Below, piece by piece: positions 23,788-36,589 of a DNA stretch of 64,000 bases; the stretch's first letter is position 1, and each line of letters begins with the position of its first letter. Made by a program: the position numbers and the translations under genes. Under the pieces are notes generated by a model that was given only the letters and a program-made list of their open reading frames with translations, did no database searches and was not told the DNA's origin. This stretch comes from Coenobita brevimanus (taxonomy: Eukaryota; Arthropoda; Malacostraca; Decapoda; Coenobitidae), in the NCBI GenBank assembly GCA_032717465.1, contig CM064732.1:19684242-19748241 (forward strand). The letters run 5' to 3'.

Positions 23788-25360
23788 AAGTATAGTTCAT
23801 CTCTCTCTTCTCTTTCTCCTTCATATCACTAAGTCCATAATCTATTTAATATATCTCGAATACGAGTGCTTTCTTTTTTCCAACTGTTCTCTCTGACAAA
23901 GAGAGTATGTTTTCACTCCCGTTTGTTTGTGTGTTTATTAGTTTGTTTCTATTATCAGGATTACTCAAAAGCTAGAGGAGAGATTTGGATCAAATTTGGT
24001 TGGTAGATAGCCCATGTTCAAGGGAACTGTCGATTAACTTTTGGGACCGATTCGGTTGGTATCACAGATACTGGATCCGGAAAACACTTGTTGCAAAATC
24101 CTAATCAGTGATAAGAATCCCTATCCCTTTATGATGAGTGGTTTGGAAATTACGTTGTCCCTTGTCGGAGAGATGGGCTCCAATGAATCCCCCTCTAGTT
24201 TCACTCCATTAACTGTTATTTCCCATTGTCTGTGTTTGGCAGAATACGCTCGTTTTCGGCAAGATACTTTTTTTTTTTTTTTTTGTTCTTCCCTTTCATT
24301 TCGCAGTTCTGTCGTCTTCTCACTTGTAATATATATCCATTATCCCTTTGCGTGCCACTCTACTGATAGCTCTAATAATATGTGCTTTCCTGACTCTGTT
24401 TCTAAATCCTACCCAACGTAGGCAGTACATGAAATGAAGGAATTTTAAGATGCTGCTGCTGCTGATGATGGTGATGATGACGATGATGATAACGATTATT
24501 TATATTTATTTTCCATTTTCTCACTTCCTCCAACTGGTATTTTACTGTATGTAATCTTTTGTATAATTCATCATTCTCATTCCTCTCCCTTCGTAAAACC
24601 AGTCCTATTTTCCATAATACCTTTTCTGTGATTTTTCTTATATTTTCCACTCTTCCATTAACCACGTCACTCACAGGACCTATTTCAATTTTAGCTCAGG
24701 CAATCTTACGACTATTGTATTCGGATCTAGAGAGATTTTTTAAACTGAAGAGGTTGAGTATAGCCTTCATTAGCCGTTTAATAAGAAAGGCATCTTCTAA
24801 GTTAGATAAAACCATCAGAAAGTACCAATATTAGGTAAATAAATTATGTCATTATATTCAAGAAGTTATGGGACCATTTAGATATGTCTTTGTGCATTTT
24901 ATCGATCGCCTTTCTTTCCCTTCCTTTGCATGATTTTTGTAATTTGTTGCTACCAGCCGTGATAGCGAAGCTTGTATTATTTTCAGTTTGTCTGCCTGTC
25001 TGTGTGTCTGTTAGCATGATAACTTCACAAACACTACAGGTATCATCACAAAATTTTATACGTGTGCATTAGGGGAAAAAAAAATCTACAACAAATTCGA
25101 AATTCGTGAAAGTAAGTCAAGGTCAAGGTCATACTCCGATCCGCGCTAGGTATGTATCAGCTCGAGGCTGGTGTGATTCCCCCTTTGGGAAGCCTCTAGT
25201 TTTTCTTACTTTCAGTTTCTGACATATTATCGAAAGAAGTTCTCGTTTCATTCATTCTTCGCCTTTCTGTACATGTGTATTTTCTTCTCCTAGTCAACCA
25301 ATATTATGATTCATTTTCCTGACTATACCTTTAAGCTTATGTTACCGGATGTATTAATGC
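23787..25360. other. Unassigned DNA with two GATTACTCAAAA-type dispersed repeats
   Basis: No gene is recognised. At about 23920-24075 a TTTGTTTG-rich lead is followed by CAGGATTACTCAAAAGCTAG, then GATTTGGATCAAATTTGG and CTGGATCCGG. At about 24985-25080 a similar lead (GTCTGTCTGTG) is followed by GATAACTTCACAAACACTAC. The general phrase (a GT-rich lead, then an ATTACTCAAAA or ATAACTCAAAA phrase and a GGATTTGGATGAAATTT phrase) is one I recall from many invertebrate genomes as a dispersed repeat; I could not check this. Frames here show no domains. Confidence 0.45.
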
Positions 25361-26087
<727 letters not shown>

Positions 26088-26128
26088 TGTGAGTGTGTGT
26101 GTGTGTGTTTGTGTGAGAGGCAGTATGT

Positions 26129-26189
<61 letters not shown>

Positions 26190-26250
26190 GCAGTATGTTC
26201 GTGTGTGTTGAGAGGCAGTATGTTCGTGTGTGTGTGTGTGTTGGTGAAAT
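26088..26250. repeat. (TG)n with embedded GAGGCAGTATGTTCG units
   Basis: TG dinucleotides are interrupted three times (near 26116, 26186 and 26210) by GAGAGGCAGTATGTTCG or a close variant. The array therefore has a higher-order unit and expanded by more than simple slippage. Confidence 0.85.
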
Positions 26251-26814
26251 TCAGTAAACATATAGGGCCGTGACGCTTTTCGGATCTGACCAGTTTAGTT
26301 CAACTAAATCTCATTATGGTTTGACACAGGGTCGGTTTTAAAGTCGCCTCTTGTCTCTCTGACACCTACAATAGTTATTTAACGTTAGCTTGTCCCAGAT
26401 TTTCGACATTTTGTAGTTGATATAACGTGGCTAAATGACAAAGACAAAGACAGTACTACGGGTTCCACGTCTTTTCCATAGAACTTCTTGGCTGGCATCA
26501 CATTGTAATATTAATTTACTGCTATAATCAGCATTCAAGGTGGAGAAATAGCAGTCTGAGGCCAAGTTAGAGTCAAAAGGCTGCAACACCTGTTCTCCTG
26601 TTAGCCTCGGGTTTCACAGTAATTTTTCCGTTATGCTGCTGATAAGCATCCTTATCCTATTTTTTGGCAGTATTACGTGTACTGATCGATTGACTGACTG
26701 AATGAAATGATCTCATGTTGACAGTGTAATTCTGAAGGTCTCTGCCACCGTACAACGAGAATAAATTACAACAAAGATAAAAGTTCAAGCCACATTTATT
26801 AAACGCCACAAAAA

Positions 26815-26852
<38 letters not shown>

Positions 26853-28080
26853 CCTCGTATGTCTTCAATCTACGATGTACACTGTATTTTTTCTATACTC
26901 GTGCACCGGCAATTATAGTAACCTATAGGACTGACTGTTCTACTTACAAAAGTTACATATTTCTTTTAATGACACGTTAACTGCAAGACGTTTCTCAGGG
27001 GTGAGTGAAATCGTCTAGTGGTTGTAAGAGTACAACAGATTTTAAAATACATCACTGCAGAGTAGTAGTTAATCTTTAAACAGCGACAATGGAAGCTCTC
27101 AGCACTTTAATTACTGTGTGCTTAACCACGTAACGAAGGTGAAATATGTTTTTCCTGCCTGTATCTTCTTGACTACAATCTGAAATGTGACCATAAGTAA
27201 TAAGCACAGAGGTACCGAACATAACAGCATAAAAATTTTGGGCTTGCATTCAACTTTGTTATTTAGGGTTTCAGCATATGTTCCTCGCATGGAGAACAAG
27301 CAAACCAACCAAATAATGGCTGTGAAACCAGGCGTGTTGGTCTGCATGTGCTTATCCGTGTGAGAGATTGACGTCTCTAGGCCACGCAAGAAAGGACCGT
27401 AAAATCGATTCACAGTTCCAAGCGAGTCTAGAAGAACTATTGATTAATTTTTTTTTCTTAATTCGCATATTTCATTCGCATGGTTGTATGATTTAAGAGC
27501 CAAATGAAAATCACATTGTGAAGAAAGCCTAACTTATATGCAGCATTTTAAACATTTAACCCTTTTAGTACGCTGGCGTTTAGTTTTATTCTTGCAACCA
27601 CCACAAATGTAATAAGAAACTGGATGTAAAGCAACGCAGTGTGGAGGAATGTTTGGGTGTTTTCCTTGTCTCTTATATTTATATGTGTTTGTATTTGGTC
27701 CTTACAAGTAAAAGAATCCCCACGAATGTTGTAGCCCCTAAACTTGTTCCTTTTAGAGAATTTCAGTTCTTTATATCCTAGTTCATCCATTCTCACCGTA
27801 CTTCCCTCAAACTTGTCTGTAAAGTCCCGCAACATTTTGGGTGATATCCTTGTCAGTAAGTCACTATTGTATTCTGCATCGTAGGAGAATGCTTAAGCAA
27901 AAATTTCGTCATTAAAGGTATTAATGACTATACTACGAACCATTTAACCGCACCGGACTTATTTTATACTCACTAAAATCATTTAGAGTTCAATCCTTCT
28001 TTTCGACTACGAAGTATACACCAGCTTTCTGATATTTTCATTTGTTTTTCTTATTGCTCATCTACTTTATCTTCTTACTA
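26251..28080. other. Unassigned AT-rich DNA
   Basis: I recognise no gene or shared repeat in these 1.8 kb, apart from a (TA)n run at about 26816-26850. Two minus-strand frames (27111-27413 and 27548-27835) are about 100 codons with no motif, and they are not called. Confidence 0.5.
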
Positions 28081-28791
28081 TGTATTGAACAAAACTCTTT
28101 TTCCTCAGACCTGCTTACGTTTTTGTCTTCACAGATTTTTTTTCCTACTTTCCATTTTTCTTTTTAAATCATATTTTTACAGTGTCTCATGGAAATTCTG
28201 TCTCCTCATTTCTTCCTACTGTTTTCTTTCGAACAGTTTGGCTCCATTCTTTTCCTTCCATCGTATCTCTGTCCCTCTTACCACTCTTTATTCCCCCCTC
28301 TCTATTTTCTGATCATTCAATCCTATATCTTTATTTCATTGTTGCGTTTCTTCCATCGTCTACATTTACTCCCGCAATTTCTTCCTTTTTTTATGCACTG
28401 CCAAATTTTCTTTCTTACTGAAACAATTATGTATCTTTCATCCTCTTACTTCCCGTTGCCTATAATATCCGTCCTTTTCATTTTATCTCTATTTCTTGCC
28501 CCTTTTCGTATCCTCACTGCTTCTTCCTCTCTCTTCCACCCTTGCCTTTTTCCTCTTTCTTTAATCCGTTACAATTTCTTTCTCTTATTTTTCCAACATC
28601 CTTTCCCCACTTATTCTCTCTCTCCCTCCTCACCCCACCCCACCCCACCCCTCCCTTCCCTCCCTCAGTCCATCTCTCTGCTAGACTCCTCCATCCATCA
28701 CTTTCCCTCCTGCCTCCTCTCTCCATCTGTTTCTCTCCATTCCTCAATCTGTCGAGTTGCGGGATTCTCGCACTCCCTCACAACTCACTCA

Positions 28792-28833
<42 letters not shown>

Positions 28834-29331
28834 AGGTGTATTTTATTCCTCATACACTCTTACACATTCATTGTTTTACACTTTCTTTCACTATCTTCCT
28901 TGTCTTACCAGTCTCATAACGTCTCTCACTCACTCTTTCTCTCACTCTCTCACTCACTCTTTCTCACACTCTTTACCTCACTCTCGCCTTTTGCCGATAT
29001 ATTTTTCCACTCTCAGTTGCCCACTCAACTTCTGGGTCCTAGTCAGTCACACACTAGCGGTTCCCACACTGCCTTGGCCTCTGTCTTTCACTCACACTGT
29101 CTCACTCTCACTCATTTTCTCAATCGTGGTTTCCCTCTCTCTTCTCTCCGTTATATACGCACACTTTCTTCCTAGCTCATTTTCTGTCCTCTTCCGTCTT
29201 ACACACTAGGAGTTCTCAAACTGACTCGAATTATAACACACACTTTCTCACTCACCCTTTCTCTCACTCGTGGTTTCCTTCCCTCTTCAACTTTTTGCTC
29301 TCTAATCCAGTCTTACCCACCTCTAGCACTC

Positions 29332-29386
<55 letters not shown>

Positions 29387-29400
29387 ATCTTTCAAATTCT
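28081..29400. repeat. Pyrimidine-rich tract with CTCACTC repeats and (CT)n
   Basis: The plus strand is again strongly pyrimidine-biased. CT cores lie at about 28795-28832 and 29338-29387. From about 28918 the DNA is built of CTCACTC/TTTCTCAC phrases. A longer unit, CACACTAG then GGTTC or AGTTC then TCGTGGTTTCC, occurs at about 29047 and 29200. The 328-codon frame at 28189-29175 has the composition of the repeat and no domain, so I do not call it a gene. Confidence 0.7.
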
Positions 29401-29420
29401 CACTTGCATTTTCATAATGG

Positions 29421-29640
29421 TATGTGGTGGCGACCATCATCCACTCTCTTGATGTAGTGCTGGCTACTTCTTCTCCTCCTTTCTCATTCTTTCACAGTCT
29501 AACTTCCTTTCTTCCTACCTCTCCCTTTCCTTAATGTTACTGTTATTATTCTCCTTACCACTTCAAATGACTGTAAGCTGATTATCGATACTAATGGTTT
29601 CCTGTAGCCCAGAAAACCATTTGCAGTGCTGGACGGTAAC
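29421..29640 (+). mobile_element. SINE-B 5' half, copy 5
   Basis: GTGGTGGCGACCATCATCCA and TTGATGTAGTGCTGGC match copy 4, followed by a pyrimidine block and the conserved hairpin (ATGGTTTCC, loop, GAAAACCAT), with TGCTGGACGGTAAC after it. Similarity ends at the same region as in copy 4, which supports a separate 5' module. Confidence 0.65.
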
Positions 29641-30564
29641 AACAGTCTGCTGTTGTGCCCCTGTTAACTGGGTGGAGAGATGCAAATTCGGTGACTACCC
29701 AAGAATAAAACTACCGCACTTTTTCCTCTCTTTGCTGTGGCAAGGCGCTGTCAGCCACAAGGGAATATCGGTTCACTGCACGGAACTGCCTTGCAGGGGC
29801 GGCAGCTTGCCTGTGGATGATGTGACAGACTGGGGTTGATAAACGTCAGCGATAACAGCTTGATGTCTCTTTCTTTTCACTCCTGTTTCGTGTCACACGC
29901 TTGGTTCTCACACACCGTCAGTACCTAACTTTAACACACACTTTCTCATTTGCACATTCTCATTCTCAGTAACTGTTTCCTTTTATCCTTACCTCACAGA
30001 TTCATCCCCAGTTCACCTGGGGATGATATCAGTGTCTCTCTCATTCGTCACATTTGAACCTCTTCATTTTCTGTTTCAGTCTCACTTTCTTACTTGCTCT
30101 TCCACGCTGTCTTCATGTTCACACTTTCTGCACCACCAACCCACTAACCAGCATCTTCAATCTTACTCAGCTACACATGCACTATTATGATACCCCGGCA
30201 CTGCGCACTTTCGCCCACACTTTCCCCTTCGCTCACTCACTGTCCCATTGGTAATTATTCTCTCCGTGTTTCTAGTTCCGGACTTTTAGCCCCTAATTTC
30301 CCAGTTCTTCCTTATTCGCTTGCTTGTCTCCTCACTTATGGCTGCTTCTTTCATTTTTTTTTTTTTTACTTTTGTACATTTTCAGTCAAACAGAGAGGGG
30401 TCTCGCATTCTCATCACTCAGATTTTTTCACCCAATTCTTTTCTCATTTTAAACTCCTTTCTCACACTCGTAACCACATCTTCGGTCATACTTTCTCACT
30501 CACTAACACATTTTCTCACTGATGGTTCTCTCTTTATACCTTTGCACACCCAATATCACGTTCG

Positions 30565-30566
<2 letters not shown>
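29641..30566. other. Unassigned pyrimidine-leaning DNA
   Basis: No gene is recognised. Degenerate copies of the CACAC/TTTCTCAC phrase seen upstream recur near 29895 and 30465, so the CTCACTC-type repeat extends on both sides of the SINE fragment. Confidence 0.5.
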
Positions 30567-30597
<31 letters not shown>

Positions 30598-30604
30598 ATA
30601 TATA

Positions 30605-30675
<71 letters not shown>

Positions 30676-30692
30676 CACACACACACACACAC
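30567..30692. repeat. (CT)n(TA)n(CA)n compound microsatellite
   Basis: About 30 bp of CT, then about 73 bp of TA, then about 22 bp of CA. Confidence 0.95.
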
Positions 30693-32014
30693 GGTTTAAT
30701 AATTACACAAGAATACCCAACTCTTGCCTTTATGCTGTACTTTATTCCTTGGGCTTTATTATTTTTCCCCTTATTTACACCTATAGTTTCTCACTCCTAG
30801 TAACTAATACTTCCTTTATCTTTTTGTTATCCTTGTTTGTACTCGCTTTTATAAATTGTTCATGTATTCACATTCATTTTCCGCCTGACCTACCTTGTGA
30901 GATGATGATACTAACAGATAAATAGAAACCGTAAGAGGTCACTCCTGAAATTAGAGGTTCGTGCCAGACTTGGTCGAAGTTCTTAGCAATGTCAGTCACA
31001 CTGGTAAAGGTTACGCCAAACTTCCTTTCTGACCAAGAGTCATAGAGGAAAGTGAAAATATGAGCAGTGGAATATCCCAAGCTGAACCCATACTCTCATT
31101 CAGGCCGAAAGTTACAATAGGAGTGAAGCTTAATTTTTTTTTTTTACTTTTGCTAAGGGTTGATTGAAAAGCTTTAGAAATATAAGCTAAAGCAACTAAC
31201 GATAATTAAAGGACTAAGAACGGTAACTTTTGTTAGGGACAGGCTGAATGAGAAAAAACTTCCAGTACGAAGGAAAGGTACAAGCTGAGAGACAAAGGCA
31301 AAAGAGTTTACTTAGAGTGTCACCAAGGGTGCACTATTTTCCAGAACAACAAGCCTCTCAGAGACTATATTCCACTTCGTTACACCCTGTAAATCTATCT
31401 GTTGAAGTAAACGAGATGTAAAGTCTCACAAGTGGAAAATTGGTCATAAGTCGGCCATCTTGGATTTTTTCAAAAATTCGAGAAGACAGATATCAACCTC
31501 CTATAAGGCCCTACAATCATACAATATATGAGAAAATTCCAACAAATGATCTCAGAGAGAAACAGCGTGGAACGGACGAACGGACGCCATACGGACGGAC
31601 ATGACCTAACCAAAGATTCCACTTCGTGGGAAACGAAATGGAATAACAAGAGTGATTCCATTTGGTCCGTGTGCTTTATTAGTACTGAAGCCATTAAAGG
31701 AAGAAAGTACATTTTAAAAAGAAATTCTTATGTAAGACATGAAGAAGACAATACTGGAGGGATAGCTCGGGAATCGTCCAATATGGTATGAGAGAAATTC
31801 TGGGCAAATGGTTATTTCTTAGGGGTAGAAGAAACAGCTAGAAAGCTATCAGATCAGGAAGGAGAAAGGAGGAGGTGAAAAAAGTTATTAGAAAAGTTTT
31901 TGGTAAGGCGCAAGAGGAAGCAAGAAGAATCTGAGCCAGGGAGTTGAAAGCTCTCGTTCTTACTGTTTTTCCCTAACGGTATCATTCATTTTCACTTTCT
32001 ATCTATCTATCTAT
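30693..32014. other. Unassigned DNA
   Basis: I recognise no gene or shared repeat here. Several frames of 60-90 codons show no motif. The right end is a short (CTAT)n run that is the tail of LINE-A copy 3. Confidence 0.45.
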
Positions 32015-32531
32015 AGCCCGACGCCCCAATCCCGCAAAGGGTGGCCGCAGACAAAACGCCTCCAAGTCACTCTGTCACCCACCATTTGACTCCCCTCCCC
32101 CCAACTCACCCCCCCCTCCCTCATATACCTCTCAACTCCATCCCTCCACCTCATCCTCGGTCTACCCCTCCCTCTCCCTCCCTCCACCTCACCTACATAC
32201 ACCCTCTTAGTCAGTCTTTCATTCTCCATCCTCTCCACATGTCCAAACCACCTCAGTGTATTTCTCCTAATCTTTTCAACCACATCCACATCTACCCCAC
32301 AACGTTCCTTCACTTCTTCATTCGTCAACCTGTCCCTCCATGTCACTCCACATGCTCCTCTCAAGTAACTCATTTCCACTGCTCTCACTCTTGACTTGTT
32401 CCCCTCTTGCAAGGTCCACGCCTCGCTTCCATACGTCAGGGTAGGGATCACAATACCATCATGCAGTGACTTGTTAACTTCCATACTCACCTCCCTATTT
32501 CTCATCACTGCTTTCAGTGTGCCAACAACCT
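32015..32531 (-). pseudogene. LINE-A 3' fragment, copy 3
   Basis: This 5'-truncated piece is open in one frame for 165 codons (32011-32508). It encodes the C-terminal domain: LTYGSEAWTLQEG, then RGACGVTWRDRLTNEEV, then LRWFGHVERMENERL, then GRGRPRMRWRDG. The DNA 3' end (CCCTTTGCGGGATTGGGG on the minus strand) matches copy 1 and runs into TAGA repeats. It is the best-preserved C terminus of this LINE family in the window. The endonuclease and the catalytic RT boxes are missing. Confidence 0.85.
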
Positions 32532-32964
32532 TTCACTTTTCACTTTCAACTTTCATTTATTCCTGCTATAATTCAGCCACAGTTCTTAATTTACTGGTCA
32601 TTTATTTATTGTTTAAGTAATTTCACTCTGTCTTAAGCTTATTCACTTAGCGATTTTTCCCATTTTCTTCCTTCGTTCTTACTGACTACAGAATATTCCT
32701 CCTCTACTCTCCCTGGAGTTCACATGCTAGGACTGTATTAACTCACACGCAAAATAACTTTTATCAGATTATCTCCCGTACGTTCGAACATCCCCTCCAT
32801 CGATTCCATTCTTTCCACTCCTTTAATTTAATGAGTATAACTTCTTACTGAGGCATTAACTGATCTTTTTGGCGAGTGTTTCACCAAATCACTCTGTTAG
32901 TATATACTTGCATACAGATAGAAAGATTGATTGATTGACTGATAGATATAGATAGACTTTTAGA
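32532..32964. other. Unassigned DNA
   Basis: Nothing is recognised here apart from a loose GATA-type run at about 32932-32965, against which LINE-B copy 1 begins. Confidence 0.5.
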
Positions 32965-35900
32965 TAGAGACAGGCCAGAGAAGGGGATGGGGGACTGAGT
33001 TATCCCCGTACCCTGAAGATTGGGTCTATGAATGTGCGTGAATGTAGTACGATTGAGGCTAAAAGGGAGGAGATTGGGAGAATGTTTGTGAGAAGAAAGT
33101 TGGATGTGTTAGCTTTGAGTGAAACGAAGATGAAAGGGAACGGTGAGTCTATGTTTGGAAGTGTGAATGGAAGATTGTCAGGTGTGGATAGAGGAAGGAC
33201 AAGAGAAGGTGTGGCCTTGTTAGTGAGTCCGGAAGTACAGCAGTGTGTGATTGAATGGAAGGAGGTGTCGAGACTGATGTGGGTGAAAGCGAAATCTGAA
33301 CGTGAGTTGTGGGTGTTTCTGAGTGCATATGGGCCTGGTAGTGAAAGGGATGAAGAAGAGTGGGAGTCTTTCTGGAATGATGCTGGTGAGTGTCTGCAGA
33401 GTCTTGGAGCGAATGTGAATGTGGTAATGATGAGAGATCTGAATGCTAGAGTGGAAAATGTAGCAGTTGAAGGTGTAGTTGGTATGCATGGTGTGCCTGG
33501 AAGAAGTAAAAAATGGGGAACGAATGATAGGGATGTGTGTTGAGCGAAAGATGGTGATAGGAAATACCCTGTCTGAGAAGAAAGATATTTATAAGTATAC
33601 ATGGGTGAGACAGGAGGGTGGAAGTGTTGTTGATAGAGCTTTGATGGACTATGTGTTTGTGTCCAGGAATGTAATAGGAAGATTGTTGGATGTGAGAGTT
33701 CTGAGAGGGGAGGGTGGAGGTATGCCTGACCACTACCTGGTGGAGGGAAAGTTAAGAGTAGGTAAGAGATGGGTGACGGCTAGGAGAGTTAGGTGTGGCA
33801 GGGAGGTTTTGAAAGTGAATGAGTTGGACTATCAGGAGAAATTGAAAGATGAGTGGAACGCAGTGAAAGATCAGGAAAATGGCAATGTGGAGGAGGAATG
33901 GCAGTTGTTTAACAATGCTGTGGTGGGGCATGCAGAAGAGGTGTGTGGTGTGAGACGTGTGGGTGATGGTGTAAGAAAATGAAGTGAATGGTGGTGCGAG
34001 GAAGTAAGTATGGCTGTGGCTGAGAAGAGACGTGCATATGAAGTGTGGTTGCAGAGGAAGGATGAGGTATCATAAGAGAGGTATAAGGAAAAGAGGAATA
34101 GGGCGAGAAAGGCTTTGTGTGATGCTAAGGTGGCAGCACATGAGAGGTGGGGTAGGTGGTTGACTGAGAATTTTCAACAGAATAAGAAAATGTTCTGGAA
34201 GGAGGTGAAAAGGGTGCGAAAGGGAGAGTCTGGGAAGGAAGAGTGAGTAATAGCAATGGACTGAAGGATGTTAACTGAGATCGATGCAGTAAGGAAGAGA
34301 TGGGCAGAGTATTTGAAAGACTGTTAAATGTAGAGGAGGAAAGGGTGGCTGAGATTGTGGCAGATGGGAGGGTGCAAGGAATAAACGTATTGGGAGAATT
34401 GAATGATTCTTTGATCACGAAGGAGGAAGTGCAGGAGGCAGTAAATGAGATGAAAAAAGGGAAAGCTGCAGGTATGGATGGGTGTGCTGTGGAATACCTG
34501 AAGGGCGGTGGAGCAACTAGTGTTGATTGGGTAGTAAGATTGTTGAATGTGTGCTTTGTGAAAAGTATGGTGCCAATTGACTGGGCAAGTGCTTGTCTGG
34601 TCCCATTGTATAAAGGCAAGGGTGGTGAGTATGAATGTACTAGCTTTAAGGGTATATGTCTGTTGAGTGTTGTAGGTAAGATGAATGGTAGAATGCTAAT
34701 TAAGAGAGTTAGAGAGGGTACAGAGGGAGTGACTGGTGATGAGCAGTGTGGCTTTAGGCGAGGAATGGGATGCGTGGATCAGGTGTTTGGTGTGAGACAA
34801 GTGTGTGAAAAGCATTTAGCAAAAGGCAAGGATGTGCTTTGGGCATTCATGGATTTAGAGAAAGCATATGATAGAAATGATAGGGAGGCTTTGTGGACTG
34901 TTTTAAGATTGTAAGGACTTGATTGTAGGTTACTAAAAGGGGTGAAAAGGTTTTATGTAAATAGCAGAGCATATGCAAGAGTGGGAAATACTGTGGGTGA
35001 TTGGTTTCCTGTGAAAGTGGGGCTGCAGCAGGGATGTGTGATGTCGCCTTGGTTGTTGAATATTTATATGGATAGTGTTATAAGGAGGTGAATGCAAGAG
35101 TTTTAGGTGGAGGTCTGAGTCTGGTGAATGTTGATGGTAGAGAGTGGAATCTGAAGCAGCTGCTGTTTGCAGATAATACTGCACTGGTGGCTGATTCAGA
35201 GGAGACATTGAGACAGTTGATATAGGAGTTTGGAAGGCTGTGTGAAAGGAGGATTTTTAAAGTAAATGAGAGTAAGAAGTGATGAAGTGTATGAGGTCAG
35301 TAGATGGTAGGAGGATGAATATACTTTTGAATGGTGAGTTGCTCGAGGAGGTAGAGTGTTTTAAGTATTTAGGGTCACACGTTGCTGTGGATGGAAAAGT
35401 AGATGCAGAAGTGAAGTTTAGAAAGAATGAAGTAGGAAAGGCGCTGGGAGGAATGAAAAAAGTGTTTAGATGTCGTTCGCTTAGAATGGATGTAAAGAGA
35501 AGGCTGTATGAGGGTGTTGTGGTACCGATTGCATTATATGGGGCTGAAACATGGAATATGGGTGTAGCAGAGAGGAAAAGTTTGAATGTAATGGAGATGA
35601 GGTGTCTGAGGTGTATGTGTGGAGTGACACATATGGATTGAGTGAGAAATGATGAAGTGCGAAAGAGAACTGAAGTTGTTTGGGAGATGGCTGATCAAGT
35701 TGAGCAGAGGGTGTTGCGATGGTTTGGGCATATGGAGAGAATAGATAATGAGCGATTGGTGAAAAAGATAACTAGATCTGATGTGAGAGGTGTAAGGCTG
35801 AGAGGGAGACGATGAATAGGATGGATGGACAGTGTGAAGAGAGCACTGGATGCAAGAGGGATGTCTGTTGAGCAAGGAAGAGTGGCTGTGCGTGACAGAA

Positions 35901-36236
35901 ATAAATGGAGAGAAATTGTGAAGGAATAAATGATGATGCAGCACTGAAGGGATGTTCGGCCGCATTTGGTCTGATCAGCCAATAAGGTCAGATGCGGGTA
36001 ACGGGATGGGTCTATTATGATGTGGCAGGGGTGAATCAGCTCCGTTGTCGGGCCCTGCTGCGGATGTCACTGGTTGCACTGCGCAGTTGACCTGAGTGTG
36101 GTGTGGTGTGGTAAGGGTCTGTCCCTTCTCCCCTTTGGGGCTAAGATGCAAATGAATGTGTTTGAGTGGATGAGTATATTGGGAGTGTGTCGTCCTGTCT
36201 CGGTTTCCTCCCTTTCCTTGGAGGAAGCAGCCTAGG
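32965..36236 (+). pseudogene. LINE-B (RTE-like) endonuclease-RT pseudogene, copy 1
   Basis: This is a nearly complete non-LTR element with several frame breaks. The first part (33028-33543 and 33479-33982) is an APE-type endonuclease: KLDVLALSETKMKG near the start, MMRDLNARV where copy 2 has MMGDLNARV, and GGGMPDHYLVEGKL near its end. RT pieces follow: SFKGICLLSVVGKM, then EEVQEAVNEMKKGKAAGMDG upstream of it, FMDLEKAYDRN, and FADNTALVADSEE at about 35165-35203. The normal FADD box has lost its second Asp. The C-terminal part (35279-35641 and on) contains ALYGAETWNMG, RWFGHMERIDNERL and a zinc-like C-x-C region. The 3' UTR ends GCAGCCTAGG and then (TATAGA)n. Compared with copy 2 it lacks about 220 bp of 5' UTR. 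Confidence 0.85.
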
Positions 36237-36340
36237 TATATAGATAGATAGATAAATAGCTAGATAGAGAGAGAGAGATAGACAGATCTATCTATCTATC
36301 TATCTATCTATCCATCTATCCACTTATCTATGTATCTCTT
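36237..36340. repeat. (GATA)n then inverted (ATCT)n
   Basis: GATA units and a short GA run flip to ATCT units at about 36287, forming another inverted tetranucleotide pair like that at 14669. The left part is the LINE-B tail. Confidence 0.9.
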
Positions 36341-36354
36341 TATCTATTAGGAGC

Positions 36355-36527
36355 TCAGGGCAAGGATACTGCATCTCAATATTTAAGGCAATGGTGACTA
36401 ATCAAACTGGCCAATGAGTGGCATTAACCGAAATATAAACTTCAAAAATCCCTCAGCTGGAACCCAAACCAACTTCATTTGGTTGGAGCGCCTTAACCCA
36501 CTAAACCACCAGGCGGTGGTTATGGTC
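36355..36527 (-). mobile_element. SINE-B-related tRNA-like fragment, copy 6
   Basis: On the minus strand it reads GCCTGGTGGTTTAGTGGGTT, an A-box-like start, and about 50 bp later TTTGGGTTCCAGCT, a B-box-like segment. The following block includes AATGCCACTCATTGG, matching the AATGCCACTCAGGGATG block of SINE-B copies 1 and 2. This copy shows the tRNA-like core most clearly and has no SINE-B 5' block, so the tRNA-headed 3' half can move alone. Confidence 0.6.
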
Positions 36528-36589
36528 CATGTAGTGATTATGAGTTATATGTTAACTCTGACAGTGTAGTAGTTTTGGTAATTTTCGTA

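Noticed and set aside
28189..29175. Open frame of 328 codons on the plus strand
   Set aside because: It lies in a pyrimidine-rich repeat, is almost all Ser, Leu, Phe and His, and has no domain. Other frames on the same strand are open over long parts too, so it is an effect of composition.
33000..33602. 200-codon minus-strand frame
   Set aside because: It is antisense to the LINE-B endonuclease; the purine-rich sense strand leaves the opposite strand open.
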